Program-made: the position numbers and the translations under genes | Notes under the pieces: model-generated | What the model saw: the letters and a program-made list of their open reading frames with translations, nothing else | The model's database searches: none | What the model was told of the DNA's origin: nothing | Origin: Bacteroidetes bacterium 47-18 | Lineage (GTDB): Bacteria > Bacteroidota > Bacteroidia > Chitinophagales > Chitinophagaceae | NCBI GenBank assembly: GCA_001897155.1 | Contig: MKSF01000020.1 | Coordinates: 1 to 64,000, forward strand | DNA length: 64,000 nt | Direction of reading: 5' to 3' | Part shown: positions 1 through 7,868 of the stretch, in pieces | Layout of the letters: each line of letters begins with the position of its first letter | Numbering within the stretch: position 1 is the first letter of the stretch

Positions 1-42
1 TGCGGAAACAATTTGTGTCTCTGTGAATCTTGTCTTTTTCAT
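1..42 (-). CDS. IS3-family transposase OrfA, N-terminal 14 residues only
   Basis: Starting at the ATG at 42 and reading leftwards, the sequence gives MKKTRFTETQIVSA and then runs off the window. This is the usual beginning of IS3-family OrfA proteins (K-K-x-R-F-T-E-x-Q-I-V), a helix-turn-helix DNA-binding subunit that works with OrfB by programmed frameshifting. Only 14 codons are visible, so subgroup and integrity cannot be judged. The call rests on the well-conserved N-terminal signature and on the truncated gene next to it. Confidence 0.6.
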   Translation of the reverse strand, partial: MKKTRFTETQIVSA

Positions 43-91
43 CTTTTTACAGTTTAAAATTAATAAATTTCTCTAGTTTTAAACTGTCTCA
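1..91 (-). mobile_element. End of an IS3-family insertion sequence (partial)
   Basis: The minus strand encodes the first residues of a typical IS3-family OrfA transposase (next entry). Upstream of it lies a 5' leader ending in a TG-starting sequence at about 91 (minus-strand TGAGACAGTTTAAAAC). The leader also holds the inverted repeat ACAGTTTAAAA / TTTTAAACTGT (50-87). Right after 91 an open reading frame on the plus strand continues without a start codon, as expected if the element landed inside a gene. The exact end and any target duplication are inferred, because the other end lies outside the window. Confidence 0.6.
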
Positions 92-520
92 TTTTTAGGG
101 ATACTTACAGATATTAAACTAAGTATTTCTTATAAGTTAACATACTCTAATACAGATTTTTATAATCAGTTTTTGAAATATAAGAAAGATGATTTTTTAG
201 AGTTGGAAATTAAAATCAATTCAATAGATTGGAGTAGTCATGGAGAGATGTATATGTATGAATTATCCAATTTAGAAGTGGAGGGCGATTTGATAAGTAT
301 TATATCACTTAATACTGGAAAGTATTATATGGGAGAAAGGAAAAAAGAAGAGGATATAATACAAGTGAACCAAACTACACCCAGTAAGAACAAAGGATGT
401 TCAAATTCGGTAATTTGGGGCCATATTATAATTGCTTTATTTACAATTTGGTGGACGTATGGAATAGGTAATCTAATATTTCATATTATTATAGTAACAA
501 GAAAGGAAAAGAAAAGATAA
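92..520 (+). pseudogene. 3' part of an unknown gene truncated at the IS end
   Basis: The frame is open from the IS junction (the preceding in-frame stop is at 80-82, inside the element) to the TAA at 518-520, giving about 142 residues. There is no ATG anywhere in the frame; the first possible start is a TTG at 173. The product is hydrophilic and rich in Lys, Glu and Ile, followed by one hydrophobic segment (WGHIIIALFTIWW region) and a basic tail ending RKEKKR, so it resembles the membrane-anchored C-terminus of a larger protein. I do not recognise the family. The base composition is much more AT-rich than the rest of the window, suggesting acquired DNA. Confidence 0.5.
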
Positions 521-563
521 CTAAAGCTCTCTTTTCACTACCGCTTATAATTGTGTAAATTGA

Positions 564-725
564 GTTGCAATTACAGACAACTCTTATACAGTTTGGCACA
601 CTTTTTCAGCAAAAAATGCTTTTGGAGGTAGAGTAAAACAAACTATGACTTTTAAAGTATGTGCTGACGAGGAGGGAGAATGGTTTACAAGTAAAATTAA
701 AAACTGGTTAGAAACCAGTTTTTAA
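564..725 (+). pseudogene. 53-codon remnant of an unknown protein
   Basis: After an in-frame TGA at 561-563 the frame reads VAITDNSYTVWHTFSAKNAF and continues for 53 codons to TAA at 723-725, ending WLETSF. Residue composition (Trp, Gly, charged and polar alternation) looks like real protein rather than noise. There is no start codon at its beginning, and the same frame is open upstream of the TGA back to 525. It is best read as the tail of a decayed gene. Family unknown. It sits in the AT-rich debris next to the IS end. Confidence 0.35.
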
Positions 726-735
726 TTTATGTATG

Positions 736-945
736 CTAAAAAACTTCTGACAAAGATAGATTCTTAATCGATTCTAAACATGAATCGTTTAGACCAATAT
801 ATGGACTGGTTTGAATTAATCTTTCTTTCAAATATAAAGGCAGTTCATTTAAAATCTTATCATCATCGATAATTATAAATTCCTCATTGATTTGGTTAAG
901 ATTAAGCCAATTAACAATTTCGTCTTTCCTGTGCCAAAATATGAG
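736..945 (-). pseudogene. C-terminal remnant of a HAD-like (Swiss-Army-Knife RNA repair type) protein
   Basis: Minus-strand frame with 69 codons and a TAG at 736-738. It contains W-H-R-K-D-E-I-V-N-W-L, then F-I-I-I-D-D-D-K, then L-I-Q-T-S-P-Y-I-G-L. This layout (R-x-x-E-I-x-x-W-L, hydrophobic strand plus DDD, then a GL motif) is what I know from the C-terminal half of the HAD domain found in Swiss-Army-Knife RNA repair proteins and related stand-alone HAD proteins. The frame is closed upstream by a stop at 946-948. A plausible continuation (T-S-P-I-Y-N-S-Y-F-G) exists in another frame, so a frameshift plus 5' loss is likely. Family assignment is by pattern only. Confidence 0.5.
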
Positions 946-1098
946 TTATATATCGGTGATGTCCATTACATATTATATCATTACAAACTTGTATTTCTCT
1001 AAAAACAACACCAATATTAATTTTTTTATACAATCTGTTTATTTTTTAAGTTTCCTATCTAGTGTATAGGCAACAAAGTCACTATAAGTTACCCATTA

Positions 1099-1238
1099 GT
1101 ATAAGAAATTCCTCACATCCGTCCGGAATGACCAGCACTCTCAGTTCCTTTATAGCAAAAGCGGTTTTTGACCCGCAGAGATAACACCGCTCAGCGAGGC
1201 TGTAATAAAAGCTTGTTGCCTGTAAGCAGATAGTCACT
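1099..1238 (+). repeat. Dispersed intergenic repeat, copy A (subtype 1)
   Basis: Shares in order with copies B and D: an ATTCC...CATCCGTCCGGAATGACC block (1108-1133), a GACCCGCAG block (about 1170), a CTCAGCGA block (1190-1197) and a right end TGTAAGCAGATAGTCACT (1221-1238). The first block can fold with ATTCC / GGAAT arms. It lies just upstream of the tlpA-like gene, at the border between the AT-rich debris and normal chromosomal composition. No ORF. Confidence 0.75.
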
Positions 1239-1317
1239 TTTTTTAATTCCGGCCTCTATTCCATAAGTTACACCGGCTCTTTTATTGATATCAGCCCGAC
1301 TTTCAGCCGCTAAGCCG

Positions 1318-1325
1318 TATATTTG
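1318..1325 (+). promoter_or_regulatory. Bacteroidota -7 promoter element of the tlpA-like gene
   Basis: TATATTTG fits TAnnTTTG exactly and lies 19 bases before the ATG at 1345. This makes the upstream in-frame ATG at 1285, which lies upstream of the element, an unlikely start. Confidence 0.6.
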
Positions 1326-1344
1326 TAGCATATATCAGCATACA

Positions 1345-2142
1345 ATGAAGCAACTACTCACCGCTATACTGCTGCTGTCCTCCGTTACTTTTACATCCGG
1401 ACAGGACAAAGCCGTAAAGAAACCGGAATATGTGATCATAGCCGGGGATAAGATCATCACCGAAGCCACCCTCGAGGAATACAGCAATAAGGGCTACCTG
1501 AAAGCTATGCATACCGGTGTTTCGGAAGCCAGGTGGCGGGCGCTCCGGAAAAAATTCGGCGACAAGGTCGGTGAAGACAGGGAGTTCATCATTACGATAG
1601 AGCTCTTTACGGAAAAAGAGCGGCAGGAGCAGATGGCTCTGAAAGCTGCTGCACCACCCCGGGAAGAAGCCCCCCCAAAGGCAGCTTCGCCCGATGGTGT
1701 TCAGGTCCGGCTGCCGGCTCCCGATTTTACCGTCACGATGACGGACGGCAGCCGGGTACAGCTCAGCAGCCTCAGGGGCAAGGTGGTGCTGCTCAACTTC
1801 TGGGCTACATGGTGCGGCCCCTGCCTGATGGAGTTCCACGAGATACCCTCCAAAATACTGCAGCCTTTCGGGGATACGGACTTTGTATTCCTGCCGGTGT
1901 CCATAGGAGAAAAGCAGGAGACAGTGGAAAAGAAAATGGCGCAACTGGCTAAAAAAAATATTGTTTTCCCGGCAGGCTTTGACACGGGTCTCGATATCTG
2001 GAAGCTGTATGCTACTGACCAGTCCATTCCAAAAAATTACCTTATTGATAAAAACGGCATCATCCGCTACGTGGTCACCGGCTATACCAAAGCCAACCTG
2101 GATAATATAAAGAAGCAGATAGAACTGCTGCTGGCAGAATAA
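1345..2142 (+). CDS. TlpA/ResA-type thioredoxin-fold protein
   Basis: A 265-residue exported thioredoxin-like oxidoreductase, expected to reduce disulfides in periplasmic proteins or serve cytochrome maturation or stress defence. Residues 1-20 form a signal peptide (MKQLLTAILLLSS, ending SGQ). About 100 residues follow with no clear domain, including a Pro/Ala/Glu-rich linker near 95-118. The AhpC/TSA-thioredoxin domain runs from about 122 to the end. The redox motif WATWCGPC places the active cysteines at 157 and 160, and a cis-Pro follows in the QSIPKNYLID stretch. The frame is open upstream to an ATG at 1285, but the promoter element at 1318-1325 and the signal peptide favour 1345. The VOC gene follows after 39 bases and may be co-transcribed. 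Confidence 0.85.
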   Translation: MKQLLTAILLLSSVTFTSGQDKAVKKPEYVIIAGDKIITEATLEEYSNKGYLKAMHTGVSEARWRALRKKFGDKVGEDREFIITIELFTEKERQEQMALKAAAPPREEAPPKAASPDGVQVRLPAPDFTVTMTDGSRVQLSSLRGKVVLLNFWATWCGPCLMEFHEIPSKILQPFGDTDFVFLPVSIGEKQETVEKKMAQLAKKNIVFPAGFDTGLDIWKLYATDQSIPKNYLIDKNGIIRYVVTGYTKANLDNIKKQIELLLAE

Positions 2143-2181
2143 CGGGCCGGAGCCATCATAAAACATAAAAAGCAACAGACA

Positions 2182-2556
2182 ATGGAACAAAAGATAGTAG
2201 GGTTCCGCACGGTCATTTACCTGGTGAGCGATATAGCGGCAGCAAAAAAGTGGTACGCGGAAGCATTCGGAACGCTCCCCTACTTTGACCAGCCTTTTTA
2301 TGTAGGGTTCAATATAGCCGGCTATGAGCTGGGACTGCAGCCCGAAGATGGTGATACAGCGGTCAAAACAGGTCATTCGGTAGCTTACTGGGGTGTGGAG
2401 GATGTGCCTGCGCAGCTGGAAAGGCTCACTGCCCTGGGCGCCGTTATTGATGAAGCACCGCAGGACGTGGGCGGTGATATTATCGTAGCCCGCTTCAAAG
2501 ACCCCTGGGGCAATATCATAGGACTGATCCGCAATCCTCATTTTGCGCTGCCCTGA
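2182..2556 (+). CDS. VOC-family (glyoxalase/bleomycin-resistance fold) protein
   Basis: A 124-residue single-domain vicinal-oxygen-chelate protein, the usual size for one two-module VOC chain. It shows the family layout: an opening strand with V-I-Y-L-V-S-D-I-A-A-A-K-K-W-Y, a middle G-Y-E-L-G-L-Q strand, and the closing F-K-D-P-W-G-N-I-I-G-L-I motif that normally supplies a metal ligand. VOC proteins range from glyoxalases and dioxygenases to antibiotic-binding proteins, so substrate and activity cannot be read from the sequence. It follows the tlpA-like gene on the same strand and converges with the flavoprotein gene downstream. Confidence 0.85.
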   Translation: MEQKIVGFRTVIYLVSDIAAAKKWYAEAFGTLPYFDQPFYVGFNIAGYELGLQPEDGDTAVKTGHSVAYWGVEDVPAQLERLTALGAVIDEAPQDVGGDIIVARFKDPWGNIIGLIRNPHFALP

Positions 2557-2619
2557 CCTGACAATTCTGACCCATCGCGCTGAATGAATGCCTGACGTTG
2601 CTGCTTAACGGGCCGGAGG

Positions 2620-3882
2620 TCAGCTAGGCGCTTTCGACGCTATGGCCCTGGCGGCTATAAAAGACGTGGTCCAGGCATTCTGGAAATTGAATCCCCCGGT
2701 GATGCCGTCTATATTCAGGGCTTCTCCCACCACGTACAGGCCGGGCATCAGCTTATGCTCCATGGTCTGTACATCCACATACGCGGTATCGATCCCCCCG
2801 GCGGTTACAAACTCTTCCTTATAAGTGGTCTTGCCGGACACCTGCACGGTCATATTGCACAGTTGCCGGGCCAGCAGGTGACGCTGCTTCGCCTTTAAAT
2901 GGCTCCACAGCACCGCTTCTTCCACCCCGGCTTCCGCCAGGAAATACTGCCATAAGCGGGACGGCAGGCCGAAAGGATTTTTATTGGACACTTGCCTGGA
3001 GGCAAAGGTCATTTGCGCTTCCGTCATGTAAGCGTTCACGCTTTCTTCATTATACTCCGGCAGCCAGTTGACGATCACTTCAAAGCGGTACTGCCGGGCT
3101 TCCAGCAGCAAGGCTCCCCAGGCACTCAGCTTGAGCACTGCGGGCCCGCTCAGTCCCCAGTGCGTGATCAGCAGGGGACCCTGTGCCGCCAGTTTGGTAC
3201 CCGCTATTTTGACCTTCGCGTCCGGTACGCTCAGCCCCTGCAGGTCCACAATGGCATTACCGGGTAAATTAAAGGAAAATAACGAAGGCACAGGCGCTAC
3301 GATGTGCGCTGCCATAGGCTGGGGCTGTAGCCAGGCATACATCTCCGCTTTAGGGTACCCTCCTGTGGCCAGCACCACGGCTCCGGCTTCCATGATACCG
3401 CTGTCCGTAGCCACGGCATAGCCGCCACCGTCCAAAGGCGTGATGCTCCTGGCAGCGGTCTGCGTATATATCCGGATATGGTGCCTGACGGCTGCATCCA
3501 GGAAGGTATCAATGATGGTCTGGGAAGTGTTGGTAACGGGAAACATCCTGCCGTCCGGCTCGGCAACCAGCTTCACGCCCCTGCCGGCAAACCATTGTAT
3601 AGTGTCTTGGTTGCTGAACACGTGAAACGCCTTCTGCAGAAACTTTTCTCCCCGGGGATAATGCCGCGCAAAAGCGCTGATATGCCCGCAGGCATTGGTA
3701 ACATTGCAGCGGCCGCCGCCGCTGATCCTGACCTTGCTCAGCAGCTTGGCCGTTTTCTCCAGGATCACCACTTCGGCATCCGGGCGCTGTTCCCTGATCT
3801 GTATCGCGGTAAAAAAGCCGGCGGCTCCCCCGCCTATAACTATTATCGTCCTGCTATTTCCTGCCATACCCCGCTGCTTCAT
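2620..3882 (-). CDS. BaiN/RdsA-family NAD(P)/FAD-dependent oxidoreductase (HI0933-like)
   Basis: A 420-residue flavoprotein. The N-terminus carries the FAD-binding dinucleotide fold I-V-I-G-G-G-A-A-G-F-F-T-A, and residues near 53-62 give G-G-G-R-C-N-V-T-N, the signature of the HI0933/YhiN family. The C-terminus has the second FAD-contacting motif G-E-A-L-N-I-D-G-I-T-G-G-F-N-F-Q-N-A-W. Family members have been linked to reduction of unsaturated steroid intermediates (BaiN), but most are uncharacterised. The start may be at 3882 or at the internal Met six codons on (MAGNSRT). Either way it lies at or inside the end of the upstream serine hydrolase gene (overlap up to 29 bases), suggesting translational coupling in a three-gene minus-strand unit. 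Confidence 0.85.
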   Translation of the reverse strand: MKQRGMAGNSRTIIVIGGGAAGFFTAIQIREQRPDAEVVILEKTAKLLSKVRISGGGRCNVTNACGHISAFARHYPRGEKFLQKAFHVFSNQDTIQWFAGRGVKLVAEPDGRMFPVTNTSQTIIDTFLDAAVRHHIRIYTQTAARSITPLDGGGYAVATDSGIMEAGAVVLATGGYPKAEMYAWLQPQPMAAHIVAPVPSLFSFNLPGNAIVDLQGLSVPDAKVKIAGTKLAAQGPLLITHWGLSGPAVLKLSAWGALLLEARQYRFEVIVNWLPEYNEESVNAYMTEAQMTFASRQVSNKNPFGLPSRLWQYFLAEAGVEEAVLWSHLKAKQRHLLARQLCNMTVQVSGKTTYKEEFVTAGGIDTAYVDVQTMEHKLMPGLYVVGEALNIDGITGGFNFQNAWTTSFIAARAIASKAPS

Positions 3883-5176
3883 AAATATAGGTCTGCACCT
3901 TACCTCTTACCTTTAGGCTCGTGATCAGGCCGTTGGCCGCTGTAGGGTTGACACGGTTGGACAGGAACACAAAGACGATGCCTGTCTCCGGGTCCGCCCA
4001 GGCGCAGGTGCCGGTAAAGCCCGTATGGCCGAAAGTAGCCTTGGAGCAGATATCCGCCGTCGGACCGCTGTCGCCCTTCTTTTCCGGCTTGTCAAACCCG
4101 TAACCCCGCCTGCTGATCCTGCTTTTATAGGAGGTGAACATTGCCACCGTTTCTTTCTTAATATACCGTACTCCGTTGTACTCACCGCCGTTCAGCAGCA
4201 TCTGCATGATCTGCCCTATTTCCCGGGCTGTAGAGAAGATGCCCGCATGGCCGGCCATACCGCCCAGCAGGGACGCCACGGGATCGTGCACATAGCCCTG
4301 CAGATGCTGCATCCGGTATTCCATATCGTTTTCCGTAGGAGCGCAATTGGCCGTATAGCCCAGTATCCACGGGTTGTACATAGTGCGCCGCAGCTTCAGG
4401 GGCTCATAAAAATTATCGTACACGTAGCGGTCCAGCCGCATTCCCGTTATCTTTTCCACTATCTTCTGCAGCAGCACCAGGTCTATATCGCTATATACAT
4501 ACTTTCCCTTATTGACCAGCGGGCTGTTCACCATTTCATTCAGGATGTAATTGGGATAGCTGTCCTTGATAAAAAGGCTGGCTGCAACCGGGATATTGTA
4601 ACCCGGTACCGCCGTGCTGCTGAACAGGTCTTTCCGGAGGGTGCCGGTAAGGCTGTCCAGGGTCTGCCTGTGAAAAGGTATCCAGGCTTTAAACCCGGCC
4701 TGGTGCAGCAGCAATTGCTCCACCGTGATATTGGCCTTGTCAGTACCCTTAACGATATCCAGGTATAAGGAAAGCGGGGCATAAATGTTCAGCTTCTTCT
4801 CATCATACAGCTTCATGACCGCCAGGGTGGTCGATACGATCTTGGTGACGGAAGCCACATCATACATAGAGGTATCGGTCACGGCATTTTTCCTGTTAAA
4901 ATCAAAATGGCCGAAGCTCTTCATCATCAGCACTTCCCCGTCCTTGGCGGCAAACACCTGGCAGCCGGGAAAAGCGCCTTTGGCTATGGACTCACCGATG
5001 AAGGCCTCCAGCTGCTGTAAAGCGGCGGGATTCTTAAGGGATGCCGGGGTCTTATTGCCGTACCCGTACAGGGTATGCACTTTATTGAACTTTCCCGATC
5101 CCATGGTCTGTGCCTGTACGCTGCATACGGACAGGCCCGCACACAGGGCGGCATATAGGAACATTTTTTTCTTCAT
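3854..5176 (-). CDS. Exported serine hydrolase, beta-lactamase/CubicO family
   Basis: A 440-residue protein of the class C beta-lactamase/penicillin-binding-protein-like fold. Signal peptide at 1-22 (ending QAQ). The S-x-x-K motif S-V-T-K lies at 109-112, giving nucleophile Ser109 and Lys112. A Y-S-D stretch (in YVYSDIDLV) fits the second catalytic motif, and F-G-H-T-G-F-T-G near the C-terminus fits the K/H-T-G motif. In Bacteroidota such domains occur alone or fused to glycosidases and probably act on cell-wall peptides or esters; the substrate is unknown. The start is six bases downstream of the NYN gene stop, and its end overlaps the flavoprotein gene, so the three are probably one operon. 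Confidence 0.85.
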   Translation of the reverse strand: MKKKMFLYAALCAGLSVCSVQAQTMGSGKFNKVHTLYGYGNKTPASLKNPAALQQLEAFIGESIAKGAFPGCQVFAAKDGEVLMMKSFGHFDFNRKNAVTDTSMYDVASVTKIVSTTLAVMKLYDEKKLNIYAPLSLYLDIVKGTDKANITVEQLLLHQAGFKAWIPFHRQTLDSLTGTLRKDLFSSTAVPGYNIPVAASLFIKDSYPNYILNEMVNSPLVNKGKYVYSDIDLVLLQKIVEKITGMRLDRYVYDNFYEPLKLRRTMYNPWILGYTANCAPTENDMEYRMQHLQGYVHDPVASLLGGMAGHAGIFSTAREIGQIMQMLLNGGEYNGVRYIKKETVAMFTSYKSRISRRGYGFDKPEKKGDSGPTADICSKATFGHTGFTGTCAWADPETGIVFVFLSNRVNPTAANGLITSLKVRGKVQTYIYEAAGYGRK

Positions 5177-5182
5177 GCTTAA

Positions 5183-5953
5183 TTACTTATTTCGCACATA
5201 AAAGTGGGTAACATTTTCCCTGCTGGTATGCCGCTCATGCAGCTCAATGGTCTTGATGCTCCGGATGAGGTCCAGGAGCTTCTTAAACCCGTAATTGCGC
5301 GGGTCGAATTCCGGCTTCTTCTTCATGATCAGGTTGCCCAGGGTGCCCAGGAATACCCATTCATCATCTTCTGCCAGATCATTGATGCTGTTCTTGATCA
5401 GCCTTATCAGGTTGGTATCCAGTTTGACCGTTGATTTGCGCGGAGGATTAGTCCTGGGAGCAGATTTTTTTTCCTGCGGTGTGACCGGCTGCTTTTCTTC
5501 TTCCTCGCCGGCATCCAGTATCTCTATGAACGTGAACCTGTTGCAGGCCGCGATAAAGGCTTCCGGGGTCTTCTGCTCCCCGAATCCCAGCACTATCTTA
5601 CCGGCTTCACGCAGCCGGGTGGCCAGGCGGGTAAAGTCGCTGTCGCTGGAAATGATGCAGAACCCGTCTATATTGCCGGTGTACAGGATGTCCATAGCGT
5701 CAATGATCAGGGCGGAGTCGCTGGAATTCTTGCCTATGGTGTAACCGAACTGCTGGATAGGTGTAATGGCATACTTCAGCAGTATGCTCTTCCAGCCGCT
5801 CAGGTAAGGATTGGTCATATCACCGTAGAGCCTTTTGAAAGTGGGTGAACCGTATTTGGCTATTTCTTCCAGTATGGCTCCTATATACTGATAAGAGATA
5901 TTGTCTGCATCTATCAGAACCGCGAATTTCAGATCTTTATTCTGTGCATTCAT
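5183..5953 (-). CDS. NYN-domain (LabA/DUF88-type) protein with C-terminal OST-HTH/LOTUS domain
   Basis: A 256-residue cytoplasmic protein. Residues ~8-150 form an NYN (PIN-like) nuclease fold with the acidic residues expected for metal binding: L-I-D-A-D-N (D15, D17), S-S-D-S-A-L-I-I-D (D79, D85) and I-S-S-D-S-D-F (D104, D106). A charged linker (~150-175, Glu/Lys/Pro-rich) leads to a C-terminal region (~178-256) with the OST-HTH/LOTUS pattern, a putative RNA-binding winged helix. The family is inferred to act on RNA; a specific target is not visible. First gene of the apparent operon with the serine hydrolase and flavoprotein. Confidence 0.85.
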   Translation of the reverse strand: MNAQNKDLKFAVLIDADNISYQYIGAILEEIAKYGSPTFKRLYGDMTNPYLSGWKSILLKYAITPIQQFGYTIGKNSSDSALIIDAMDILYTGNIDGFCIISSDSDFTRLATRLREAGKIVLGFGEQKTPEAFIAACNRFTFIEILDAGEEEEKQPVTPQEKKSAPRTNPPRKSTVKLDTNLIRLIKNSINDLAEDDEWVFLGTLGNLIMKKKPEFDPRNYGFKKLLDLIRSIKTIELHERHTSRENVTHFYVRNK

Positions 5954-6065
5954 AGGACGCTGTAATTTTTTAAAGGGTTGAAGGAACTATTGATGATAGC
6001 TGTAAAGTACACAAAAATAAGGAATGCTTTGATACCCAATAAGATATTTTACATATTAAAAAAAC

Positions 6066-6093
6066 GGGAGCAGCCTGTTTCCAGACTGCTCCC
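6066..6093 (-). terminator. Rho-independent terminator of the T9SS cargo gene
   Basis: Perfect 8-bp stem GGGAGCAG / CTGCTCCC with a 12-base loop. On the minus strand it is followed by CG and seven T (plus-strand A at 6058-6064). It lies 35 bases beyond the stop of the gene ending at 6128. Confidence 0.85.
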
Positions 6094-6127
6094 TGTCATT
6101 AACAACATTGTACGGGTTACCGGGCGC

Positions 6128-7639
6128 TTATTTCACTACAGAAAGCTTATAGCTGCCGGTACCTTTATTGGTTTGAACCAGGACATTATATAATCCGGAT
6201 TGTAAAGCGCTGATATCGATTTTAGTATCGTTCTGCTGTACATTTTTCACATTCATCACCAGCGCGCCGGTAATGCTGTAGATCTGGATCGTCTGGATAC
6301 GCGCATCCGCTACTTTGATATTCAGGTCACCGGAAGCGGGGTTAGGATATACCGTTACCTGTGACTTATCAAACATTTTGATGCTGGTAGGTGTATAGGA
6401 TTCAAAATAGAATGTTTCTTTCATATTACCGTTCACCAGCTCCAGGAAGTTACCGGCATTCCAGCTTTGCTGCCACTGCACGATAGTTCCTTCGTTGTCT
6501 TCTATATTGTTCTCGATATTCGTTCTTGTGCTGGCTATCCATTCCTGGTTGACGGCATCCCAGTTGAAATAATCATAATGGGTCAGCACGTTACCATTAT
6601 AGTGGTATTCGTATTTGTTGCTGTTTTCATAATTGATACCATTGTGGAACTGGTGGATACGGCTGGATAAAGCTCCTTCCGCATTGTAATCGTATATATC
6701 TTTGGTTTCTTCCAGCCACTGTGTGCCATCAAAGCGGGATACTTCCGCTTGAATGCGTTTGCCCGCAGAATTATAGGTATAGTTCACCTGCCTGCTGTCT
6801 TCCCACGCCGTATCGTTCACTGAAGCCTGGGTCAGCTCGGAGAGTATCTGGCCTGCGGCATTGTATGTATAGGCATACCTGTTGGTGGCAGTCCAGGCGG
6901 AAGATACGTAATTATGATCCGTTACTTCCGCTACCCTTTCATCCTGGTTGTAAACCACTGTCCTCTTGGCAGCAGGTTCCCAGCCGCTACCCAGCGGGAT
7001 GAAACGTACCACAGCGGAATCCTTGCCGCCTTCTGCAGGGAACAGGGAGATCCTTTCATCAGGCGTCCAGGCGGAACCGTCCCAGTTCTCGAACATTACG
7101 GTTTCCAGTATGCCATTGGAATTATAGTATTCATAATACCTCTTGGAATACTCCATGATAGAAGCATTGTTGATGGTTTTGGTACGGGCGATCGCGACCG
7201 CAGTATCACCAACCTTATCCGTCAGCTGTACCTTCTCTTCAAGGCTCCAGTTCATCAGGGAAGGAGACCAGAAATAATTGAGCAGTGTATCAAGATTCCG
7301 GTAGGTAGCCGATCCGAAATAAAAATTTTTAACGCTCTCCCATTGATTGATGGCTTCTACATTGGTCACGCCGTAAGGATTGGAAGCGCCCCAGGTCGCT
7401 GAAGACTGGCCTGCCGCATGGTGCAATCTTATGGAATCGGTAGGATCATAGGCTCCCAGGTTGAACCTGTAGTTGGAATAAGCCATCAGCCTGGATGCAG
7501 TACCCTTCGGGTCTTCGTCTGAAATAAATTTAACCTGTTTGTTTCCGGCCGGCGTTATCACGGAAATGTTCTGACCGTAAGCCATTGATGTAAGTACCAA
7601 TCCGGATAAGACCGGTAAAATAAGTCTAACTTTTTTCAT
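6128..7639 (-). CDS. Secreted protein with T9SS type A sorting domain
   Basis: A 503-residue exported protein. Signal peptide at 1-22 (cleavage after AYG). The middle consists of many short Tyr/Asn/Trp-rich strands with loosely repeating patterns of the type Y-x-Y-N-x-x-G-x-x-L/I, resembling YD/RHS-like or WD-like beta repeats, but I cannot assign a known domain. The last ~80 residues are a T9SS C-terminal domain: V-T-V-Y-P-N-P-A-S-G-D-L, then I-Q-I-Y-S-I-T-G, then I-D-I-S-A-L-Q-S-G-L-Y and a final V-V-K. The product is therefore expected on the cell surface or outside. Stand-alone gene with its own promoter and terminator. Function unknown. Confidence 0.8.
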   Translation of the reverse strand: MKKVRLILPVLSGLVLTSMAYGQNISVITPAGNKQVKFISDEDPKGTASRLMAYSNYRFNLGAYDPTDSIRLHHAAGQSSATWGASNPYGVTNVEAINQWESVKNFYFGSATYRNLDTLLNYFWSPSLMNWSLEEKVQLTDKVGDTAVAIARTKTINNASIMEYSKRYYEYYNSNGILETVMFENWDGSAWTPDERISLFPAEGGKDSAVVRFIPLGSGWEPAAKRTVVYNQDERVAEVTDHNYVSSAWTATNRYAYTYNAAGQILSELTQASVNDTAWEDSRQVNYTYNSAGKRIQAEVSRFDGTQWLEETKDIYDYNAEGALSSRIHQFHNGINYENSNKYEYHYNGNVLTHYDYFNWDAVNQEWIASTRTNIENNIEDNEGTIVQWQQSWNAGNFLELVNGNMKETFYFESYTPTSIKMFDKSQVTVYPNPASGDLNIKVADARIQTIQIYSITGALVMNVKNVQQNDTKIDISALQSGLYNVLVQTNKGTGSYKLSVVK

Positions 7640-7683
7640 AATTTTTTCTGATATTAATTTAATGCTTATTTGTTAATTTTAAA

Positions 7684-7691
7684 CAAAGATA
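7684..7691 (-). promoter_or_regulatory. -7 promoter element of the T9SS cargo gene
   Basis: The minus strand reads TATCTTTG, an exact TAnnTTTG match, 44 bases before the ATG at 7639. Confidence 0.6.
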
Positions 7692-7868
7692 ACATTAATT
7701 TATTATTATGGTTTACTTCTGAATTTATTTTTTCAGAAAAATATCAGTCCCCCGGTGGTCCGGATGCTTTAACAGGCTGCTTTTCTAACCGGTATGCCCG
7801 CTCTTTCTTCCTTATTTTTATTTTATCTATGAATGAAATATTATTCAATAACGCTAATAATTCGTTCA

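Noticed and set aside
887-1069. A 60-codon plus-strand frame in the AT-rich left region
   Set aside because: It is hydrophobic low-complexity translation of AT-rich DNA opposite the HAD remnant, whose frame is better supported.
1354-2541. A 395-codon open frame on the minus strand across the tlpA-like and VOC genes
   Set aside because: It lies opposite two well-supported genes with recognised motifs and itself shows no family signature; a shadow frame of codon-biased sequence.
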